Assembly (NCBI RefSeq): GCF_947623445.1
Contig: NC_135242.1
Location: 124,001 to 188,000 of the forward strand
Direction of reading: 5' to 3'
DNA: 64,000 bases
Source of the DNA: Clavelina lepadiformis
Lineage: Eukaryota > Chordata > Ascidiacea > Aplousobranchia > Clavelinidae
Shown here: positions 48,421-64,000 of the stretch, one piece after another
How the letters are laid out: the number at the start of each line of letters is the position of its first letter
How positions within the stretch are numbered: the stretch's first letter is position 1
Position numbers and translations under genes: made by a program
The notes under the pieces: model-generated
Told to the model about the DNA's origin: nothing
Database searches by the model: none
What the model saw: the letters and a program-made list of their open reading frames with translations, nothing else

Positions 48421-49776
48421 ATAACATCTTGCTCACAGGAAGCAGGCTGATGGTAAAACAGGGATATTTTGACACAGGACGTTGATTTTCTAGAGGCCGT
48501 TTATTATCATTTTTAATTTGTAATAATCTGCAAACTCATGAATGCATATAATCGACAAATAGCACTCTTTGAGAACGATTGAAACCTTCGTTTGTCGAAA
48601 GTCAAGACAAATTAAATGATTGCCTTTTGCTTATGATCTGCATATCAGATGGATTTCCTTTTTGGAATACTAGAATGTTAAGTTGCTCTTTCACTCCACT
48701 CAGGATTTCGAAGTTCTCTGACAATCATACAAGATCACTGTACTCTGCAAGCTCGTTATGTAAGAAAGCAGCAATGTTGAGTAGTAGCCGAATGGTTAGA
48801 GCTGGCAATTAGGCAGTGTTCACTACCCAGTAGCACTACCATTGTTACGCCCTTGGGGTATTACCAATGCTTGCTCCAGTTCAGTGCTTCTGATAAACAT
48901 ACCTAAATCATTCAGAACTTGCTTAAAAGCTAGCCAGATAAGTGGGGCTGGAGCAATTAAAGATTACCACAAAGGTTAATGGAAGCGAACTAAATTGACA
49001 TATGAAGTTCTAGATACTTCTATCCTATAGCCGCCAAATAAAGAAAATCATGTCGATTGCTGTGAAACACTTCGACCTTATGCCACACTGGGACTCTGGA
49101 TAAATACAGTGGGTGAGTTAGAACTGCACGGACAAAGACCTTCCATAACATGTTCAGCAGTGTATGCCGCGTGTATATAATTGATGCAATCACTCCAGCT
49201 TGAAGGCAAAACTATTTCAACCTGATGCTGAACAAAAGCACCATGCAATTACCACAATTCAATTTAATACAGTGCATGAGCACTGCAAACACGAAAAAGT
49301 GACTTTTGGCTACTAGAGTACCGGTCTATCGTTGGCTGGATTGCCAGTTCAAACACCATTGTGCATTGCACTATGTGCAACAATTAAGCAGTCTTTAGAA
49401 CTTGCTTGGATTCTACATTCAGTAAGTAAGCATACAGCTATTCCAGTGCCTAGAAGCCCGAGGTAGATAACCTATATCTTGTCTACGAAACAGGACCAAT
49501 TAAGCAGCGTTAATGCCAGACACACCAAACGCATGAAAGAACTGAAATCGAAAACTAGGCTATTTTGTTCATTTCAGCCTTTTCAGATTTTTAGTGAGAT
49601 CCGTTTATAGTTTGTGCAAGGCATTCCAACGTTCATCAATCACTATACAAACCTTATCCATACATACCGGTATAGATCTCAGTAGTCTACACCAGTAGCC
49701 TAAGCCATCCAATCGTACCGTACGATGACCAGCCACAGCAGTTCGACTGGATTACTTATTCAACCCACCGCTCGGT

Positions 49777-49907
49777 TGGATTACTCATTCCAACACGATT
49801 AGCCTTACAACAATTACTTTAAAAGATGGAAATATTCTTTTCAGCCCATACGAATGGGTAATCCGTGCATTCCTTTTTCCCTTTCCTATGGGCTAATCCT
49901 TGACGAA
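49777..49907 (-). repeat. Subterminal inverted repeat, right copy
   Basis: Reverse complement of 34471-34601 with two differences in 131 bp. It lies about 375 bp inside the right end of the large segment, against about 900 bp for the left copy, so the two termini are not simple mirror images. Confidence 0.85.
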
Positions 49908-50329
49908 TGGGGTGAAAAGAACACCGTATATTTCTACAAGCTACCACAGCATTAGCTGAACTAGCTAACAATGAAACCATTAGCCAAAGTAACAAGCTGT
50001 ACCAATTATCGGCTAACAATGACGTCACAATAACATTTTTATTGCATACAATGAAATAAATAACAAACAAGATCACGAATTCTTCTTCAAGAAGAAACGG
50101 TACGCTACACAGCAAAAACAATAATAAAAACATGCTAATGTTCGTGTATGGCTTCTATGCGGTATGCCTATGCTGGCTGACTGAGTGCCAAATCGGGACG
50201 TTTGGCTAATAAATCGGGACGCCGGGACAAGACGTTAAAAAGGTGGACTGTCCCGGCTAAAGCGGGACGTATGGTAAGCCTACTCCTAAGTGCAATCAGC
50301 AAGATGTTGTTGTTAGCTATAGACTAGAG

Positions 50330-50841
50330 CAGACATGTGCAACCAGCGACCCGCGGGCCACACTGCGGCCCGCCAGGTTGTTCCGTGCGGCCCGCATGGT
50401 GCTCTGCAGAATGTTAGAAGTGTATGCTAACCATCACTCTTTGATGCGGTTTACATCAAAGCAAATGAAATTTTCGCGCGCTGTGTACAGTAATATTGCG
50501 CTCAAGCTTTATGATGTAAGAATGCTGCGTAAGAATGTAGTTCTGTAAAAGCAAATATTCCAAAAGTTTGCAAAGATCTGCAACAGCAAAAATCACAATA
50601 ATTTGTGATTAAATACGCTTGACTGAATTTAGTTTCCTCATCTTCCATCAACAATTATTCACAGTTTTTCAATAAACTGTCGCACACACGTGTGTCGTGG
50701 ACTGCATGAAATCTGTTTCTTGACTACATAAACTACTTTCATAGGAAAACGATACTAATTTTTTTTTTAAATTCATGTGGCCCGCGATGTCATTCAAAAT
50801 TTTGTATTTGGCCCTCCAGTGAAAAAGGTTGCACATGCCTG
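50330..50841. mobile_element. Non-autonomous hAT element (Charlie-like MITE), 512 bp
   Basis: The left end CAGACATGTGCAACC and the right end, reverse-complemented, CAGGCATGTGCAACC differ at one of 15 positions. A perfect 8-bp target duplication GACTAGAG lies at 50322-50329 and 50842-50849. The subterminal GCGGCCCGC and GGCCCGCGATG blocks are typical of hAT-Charlie-like MITEs. No ORF. It lies only 40 bp from the right duplication of the large segment. Confidence 0.9.
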
Positions 50842-51264
50842 GACTAGAGTATAGAGTCTATAGACCCTTTCCGAATTATAGTCTTGGTGGCAAAATGTTT
50901 TCGATCGCCCACACTTAACAATGGAAATTGTCGATGCACTTTAATTCTTTTTTAAAAGGAAAGCGTCCTGGCCATTGGATTGTGAAGATTTCGCTCAGGT
51001 AAGTTGCAAATGAATTCCTTTTTGTCACAAAAAAAATTTGTTGCCTAGTTCTTAATTTACAGTGCTACAAACTCACTAACTCTGTTCAAAGTTTGCTCTC
51101 AGTATCTCAAAACTCGTCTATTACAGATTTTTGAAAAAAGAAAATTGATGCCGTCATTTTCCCTTATCCTCGTTTCCTGTGCTATCTTTTTATCGCACCG
51201 TTTGGAACTTTGTGCCTTTTGGTGAAAGAGTGGATTATTGCACTGTATGTAGGTCAGGCACTCA

Positions 51265-51495
51265 GACAGCCTGTTGTCCTGTTGTTAAAGATAGGCGGTT
51301 AGGTTAGGAGAATTGGTAATATCAATTTGGTATGCAAAAAGTTGATTTTAGTTATTTTAGGTTTTATTGGCGTTAAATTAAGATTAAAAGGTAGATTTAG
51401 GTTAAGTTTAGGTTACTCGGCCTATGTTATAACATTTAAGTTAGGATAACAAGAAACTGAAAAATAGCTTCAAACGCACGATTTTCTCCAACAGT
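51265..51495 (-). repeat. Dispersed repeat family R1 (four copies)
   Basis: On the minus strand the segment contains CGTTTGAAGCTATTTTTCAG, AACCTAAATCTACCTTTTAA, then AAATAACTAAAATCAACTTT and CTCCTAACCTAACCGCC. The same blocks in the same order occur on the plus strand at about 33740-33945, 35830-36062 and, more diverged, 55510-55680. Length is about 200-230 bp. It is non-coding. Ends and target duplications are not clear, so the class is unknown. Confidence 0.6.
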
Positions 51496-52316
51496 GGCGG
51501 CCTTTTGATAATTTTTGGAAAAGATATTTCGCCAATGCAATGATGAATTGTCGGCTCGGTGGTACAATATAATTAGCGGTTAGGTCATGGAATTCAATTT
51601 TTTGGTAGCCTAATATCGGGTATAGTAAGTGCAGTTGAGTCCAAAAAATCCAAAATTCTTGCGTAGTGCAAAGCAGCGACCCGCACCTTCGATGCACACG
51701 TGGGTAGAGGTCAAGAGAGCAACTTTACGCCGTGTCGTATTATAGAATATTCTGGCCTGTGTTGAGCGTGATTGAGAATTATGAAAGCTAATAAGTTACG
51801 AAATCGTTGTTTAATATTTAAACTTTTGTTTAAACTTGTTCACTGTGCATTACAAGCTTTTAATTACTTGTTTATTTGTTATTATTCTCAATTAATAATT
51901 GTGGTCTTAAACTGGTAATTTTAATAGCATTCAACACATGAACCAACCAATTAGAATTTAGTAGATAATGTTTTTCCATCTCTGCAAAGTTAGGTATTCG
52001 TTAGCCAGTAACAAAACGTCTAAATGAGCTTAAACCACTTTGCGTAATTGTATAGTATACCACATATCTAGAGAATTGGTGTATGATAAATTTTGCCGAT
52101 AGTGTGAAATTGTTTAAACAAAAAGGGTTTTGTCGTGAGATATTTTTGCTTACAAGTTTTGTTTTTTTGTTGTACAAATATTCGTCCACGTTCTAGCCCT
52201 AGTCAACATTACTGATCGTCTTTTTCTGATTGTGATTAGTTACGTTTGATTTTTTGTATTTTCTGCTTTGTGAATAGAATGTATGTAAGTATTTATAATA
52301 ACTAACATGAAAGTTC

Positions 52317-52355
52317 AATATAAGACCATATAACATGGTTATATGGTCTTATATT
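52317..52355. repeat. Perfect 18-bp hairpin
   Basis: AATATAAGACCATATAAC is followed by ATG and then its exact reverse complement. The arms match perfectly over 18 bp with a 3-nt loop. It lies in otherwise gene-free DNA between the large segment and the pogo-type element. Confidence 0.9.
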
Positions 52356-52650
52356 CCATCTTTATTAACTGAAATAGCACGTGCTGAGCGAAGTGCGTCG
52401 GCCAAGTCATAATTAAGAGCGTTTCACACTGCGCCATTTCTTCCCTCGGTTGCGCTTTTGTTGATAGTTTTCTTAAAAGAAATCGCCGCACAGCACTTTT
52501 TTAATTGCAGAGTAGGCTAGTTAGTGGTTGCTTTTCAAAAAACTATAGATAAGTAAAGTTAGGCATAAGATATCATACAAGTATAGCTAATGGCCAGTAG
52601 GTATAAAGGCAAGCGTGTAATTGAAAAGTTTCCAGAAATTGCGCCTAATA

Positions 52651-53573
52651 CAGTGAGACCTCGTTAATCCGGACCACTTCGTTTCATCAAAAAATGTCGG
52701 TTTAGCGGGGTATCCGGATTATCGGAAAGTAAAAAATCAATCAATCTTGCAAATGCAGCACCGTGTACAAAACGCAGTATGCACCTTACTCCAATTCTAA
52801 GTACCGACTTTCTGGCTGGACAGCAACTAAAATAAAATTATATTTTTTGTATGATCCGACCCAGTGTCGAACCCCAGAACCACCGTATTAAAGGCGAATG
52901 CTCTCCAAGTGACGAACATTCGGCTGCAAATCGGTTTGACAACCGCTCTTGCATGGCGAAGCATTCCGGCGGGACCAGCAGTCTTGAATTTTCTTTGACC
53001 TGTTTCCAATCTTTGCGCAATGCGATATCAAAAGCTGATAGCACGATTGAGTTGCAGTAGTATGTCTTCAATAGATTGCCGCACTCAACCGATGTAATGT
53101 ACGTATTTTTTTGCGACCTCGGAAGCGTTGTATGTTACTGTTGATGAACAATTAATTTTTTCGTTTCTAAAATACTGTACTGTATTTCATAGTATGACTA
53201 AAAAGCTGTGCGGCTAAAAATTTTTACAAAGCGCAATGCTGTACAGTACTGTACTTTTGAATCAATAAAGACCGCAACGTTATTATGCGTAGATAATCAG
53301 CTATTGTTTCGTCAACTAACTACCCAGTGTAGGCCTACATAGTGTATTAGGACAATCGTGAATCAAATTCGCTTAACTGTTAATAATCCGGTTTATCGGA
53401 TTTTATTGCTATTTATTTAGCACATTTGTTCCAAAACTTTTGTGTCGGAGTCGGACAGCGGGGTTTCCGGATTAAAGGGGTAAAACGCATAGGAAGAAAT
53501 CCGTTCCCGGCAGTTTTGTGTCGGATAGCGGGGATTCCGGTTGTTCGGGGTCCGGATTAACGAGGTCCCCCTG
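52651..53573. mobile_element. pogo/Tigger-type element, non-autonomous, 923 bp
   Basis: The left end CAGTGAGACCTCGTTAATCC and the right end, reverse-complemented, CAGGGGGACCTCGTTAATCC match apart from three positions, and both continue GGACC. TA flanks both ends (52649-52650 and 53574-53575), the Tc1/mariner-pogo target. Internal GTTTATCGG and CCGGATT repeats echo the ends. There is no transposase. About 52850-52925 on the minus strand looks tRNA-like (GGAGAGCATTCGCC, then GGGGTTCGACACTGGGTCGG), as if a SINE or tRNA piece were captured. Confidence 0.85.
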
Positions 53574-54239
53574 TATACCCGACTTAACTACGTATGTCGA
53601 GTTTATAACTTTGACGGTTGAATCAATAAAACAACTGGAAAAAAGGTATGCATCCATCTCGCTTAGCTACGGGAATGACAGATGCCATCGACGGCCTAAT
53701 GTGAGATCGACGGGTGTTGCTGTGATACATCCAGTATCCTTATTCATTGCAGTCTTATACTGTTTAATAACACAGCTTTTGCTAAAAATTGGTTTGAAGA
53801 AAAAAAATTTTGTTGAGAATGTAGATACACCTCGTGCATATTGGTGCCACACTTTCCACTATGGGATGTAGTGGAACCATAATCCGCACGGTATTTCATA
53901 TTTTGCATTCATAAGCAAATTATATGTTGAGTGTTTCTATGTCTTTATCGAGTGAACATGAATAGCGTTATGCCCACCAGTTTTTGTTTGGCTCCTCTGC
54001 ACTTACGTCCAGCTGGGACATTACAAAGACACTATTGCAGTCGAGTTGTCATAAACTCATAAGATGAAGTCAGTGTCAAAATAGCAAGTTAACATCATTG
54101 TATGGTGAGGTTGGTGGAATTCAAAGTAAGAGAAATTTTTAAGGCTAATTTCAGAGATATGGTTGTATTGCGTGATATGAAAAAATATAAAATTGAGTTA
54201 TGAGATGTTTATACTCTTAGAGATTAAATTTAAGTTAAA

Positions 54240-62891
<8,652 letters not shown>

Positions 62892-63031
62892 AACTGAGTC
62901 TCATAACTTCCTTGTAGTAATATCGTGTTGTCAAGACATCGCCGGCACTCTTTAGCACTTGATTTTAATATTTCTATTTTTCTAAGTTGTTGCAAGCTAT
63001 TATGACGTTTTATCGTGCCCCGCGATTGATA

Positions 63032-63037
63032 AATAAA
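63032..63037 (+). terminator. Poly(A) signal AATAAA of the Src-family gene
   Basis: AATAAA lies 141 bp after the TGA stop, followed by T-rich sequence (TATTTTTAATTC). Position and context are normal for a metazoan cleavage site. Confidence 0.6.
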
Positions 63038-63153
63038 TGATCTCTTGCACATATTTTTAATTCATGTCGTAATTTTTATGCAACTGACTCACGTCTTATT
63101 TCCTTTTCGTGCAATTTTATCTCCTAAGTTTATCGAGTTTTGTGTATTTTGTA

Positions 63154-63232
63154 ATGTCATTTCAACTAAGTTCATATTGCTGATGGTGCTTTGATGTCAT
63201 TTCAACTTAGTTCATATTGCTCATGGTGCTTT
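63154..63232 (+). repeat. 40-bp tandem duplication
   Basis: ATGTCATTTCAACTAAGTTC... is repeated immediately with two substitutions (CTAAG to CTTAG, GCTGATG to GCTCATG). It lies between the two Src-family genes. Confidence 0.85.
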
Positions 63233-63543
63233 AAACAAGTTTTGTTTTGCTCAAACCGCAATTTTATCTGGATTGGTTATTAATTAATTATCTATGCAAT
63301 CACTGGTTTACTAAGTAATTCATCGTCAGCATATTTTGTCGGTTGTTGCAACTCGCGTTTCTTTCCTGCTGTGCTTGGTTCAAATAAAAGACTACGCCGC
63401 TTTATGGTCAGCTGTTTGCCAAATCATTGTGTCTGTGCATTTAAGAATCCGAGCAAATATTTGCTCCAAGCAATCATTTACAGCCTATTCAGTGCAACTC
63501 AGAACTGTTTAAGTCAATCGGTGAATTGCTGAGTGAGGTCGAC

Positions 63544-63828
63544 ATGAACAGGATTTATTCTTCCTTGATCCAATGCTGCGGCAGAAGGGAGGAAGGGGGT
63601 AAGGAGAGCCCACCGCCAAGGAGGAGAAACCCCTACACGCCCCATCACCCACAATTTACAGAGATAGGTGAGAATTTTGCTGAAATATTGAGCGAAACCA
63701 ACATTCTTGTTAAATAAGAGCAGTTGATGGACAGAGAGAAGATTCGTCGGGGAGCATAACCAGTGGCGATTATGTGGCGTTGTACGATTATGCAGCTCGC
63801 ACTCATGAAGAACTCTCATTCTCTAAAG
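63544..63828 (+). CDS. Second Src-family-like kinase gene, first two exons (partial)
   Basis: Exon 1 is 63544-63667 (MNRIYSSLIQCCGRREE..., ending FTEI plus one nucleotide). Exon 2 is 63739-63828 (EDSSGSITSGDYVALYDYAA then RTHEELSFSK). The SH3 start ALYDYAARTHEELSF is split from the rest of the domain at exactly the same place and phase as in the upstream gene (ALYDYNARTTDDLSFKK), and exon 1 has a similar length and ends in the same phase. This marks a tandem duplicate. No Gly at position 2, so no N-myristoylation by this start, but Cys11-Cys12 could be palmitoylated. The acceptor at 63738 (AGAGAG) was chosen because it keeps the SH3 frame; the nearer CAG at 63734 does not. The kinase part is beyond the window. 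Confidence 0.75.
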
Positions 63829-64000
63829 GTAATTCAGCATGTATGGTAGGCTTCGTAAATTTACAACCTCTGATGCATTGTCAGTCAATTTCCATCGTGA
63901 ATCAGCCACTTGTTACTCATCCTCAGTTAATGATGACTGGGAGGGATGTAGACGTATCGTGCTATAAAAGGTTTAAAGTTTTATGTAAGGGATAGGGCTT

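Larger units (their letters stand above)
33565..50282. mobile_element. 16.7-kb segment bounded by hAT-type ends and a matched 8-bp target duplication
   Basis: The left end reads TAGGCTTACCATAATGTTG. The right end, reverse-complemented, reads TAGGCTTACCATACGTCCCG, so the outer 13 bp are identical. CTCCTAAG sits immediately outside both ends (33557-33564 and 50283-50290). A T/CAG start and an 8-bp duplication are hAT properties. Inside, near the ends, there are 131-bp inverted repeats (34471-34601 and 49777-49907) differing at two positions, and ~70-bp blocks in the same orientation (33613-33683 and about 50019-50090, starting TGACGTCACAATAA). A BED-finger ORF lies at 33968-34249. The ~15 kb between holds exon-like pieces on both strands. 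Known hAT elements are usually under 6 kb, so this is either a giant element with cargo, a composite of two related elements, or one element later expanded by insertions. The matched duplication argues that the two ends once moved together. Confidence 0.5.

Noticed and set aside
48780..48815. tRNA-like A box (GTAGCCGAATGGTTAGAGC)
   Set aside because: It resembles the start of a tRNA-derived sequence, but no B box follows at the right distance.

Overview
The window reads as AT-rich nuclear DNA of an invertebrate deuterostome, most likely an ascidian (tunicate). The basis is short spliced exons, small introns, animal-only gene families (LASP/nebulin, dual oxidase, Src-family kinases) and a dense mix of cut-and-paste transposons. 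No bacterial features such as operons or Shine-Dalgarno sites are present. The species assignment is inference; gene identities rest on protein motifs read by eye.

Layout. 1-724 (+): 3' end of a LASP/nebulin-family actin-binding SH3 gene, with a 5-nt frame break inside the SH3 domain. 725-9150: intergenic DNA with tRNA-derived SINEs, a small hAT relic and an almost intact 2.06-kb transposon with CACTG termini (2383-4445) carrying one 470-codon ORF. 9154-12168 (-): a multi-exon tyrosine-recombinase (Crypton-like) gene with one nonsense codon. 13112-14932: a decayed second copy of the CACTG element. 15365-16781: a ~455-bp tandem repeat cut off by a decayed ZMYM1-type hAT (16782-18906). 19238-20087 (-): a proteasome subunit PSMD11/Rpn6 pseudogene.

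21540-31192 (-): a complete dual oxidase (Duox) gene. I could join 31 exons with every splice phase matching, giving 1561 residues: signal peptide, peroxidase homology domain, two EF-hands, and an NADPH-oxidase core with FAD and NADPH sites. A hAT MITE sits in its second intron.

33565-50282: a 16.7-kb segment whose two ends look like the ends of one hAT transposon (shared 13-bp terminal inverted repeat, identical 8-bp target duplication CTCCTAAG). It contains a BED-finger ORF, 131-bp inverted repeats of about 98% identity, and exon-like coding pieces on both strands that I cannot identify. It is the most unusual structure here. A separate hAT MITE (50330-50841) lies 40 bp beyond it.

52651-53573: a pogo/Tigger-type element. 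54240-62891 (+): a complete 10-exon Src-family kinase (506 residues; myristoylation signal, SH3, SH2, kinase, C-terminal regulatory Tyr), with piggyBac and Tigger relics in its 4.6-kb first intron and an in-frame, stop-free 102-nt intron inside the kinase N-lobe. 63544-64000 (+): the first two exons of a tandem paralogue, cut by the window edge.

The host genes do not form one pathway. Duox makes H2O2, and Src-family kinases are classic H2O2-responsive kinases, but their closeness here is not evidence of a functional link.
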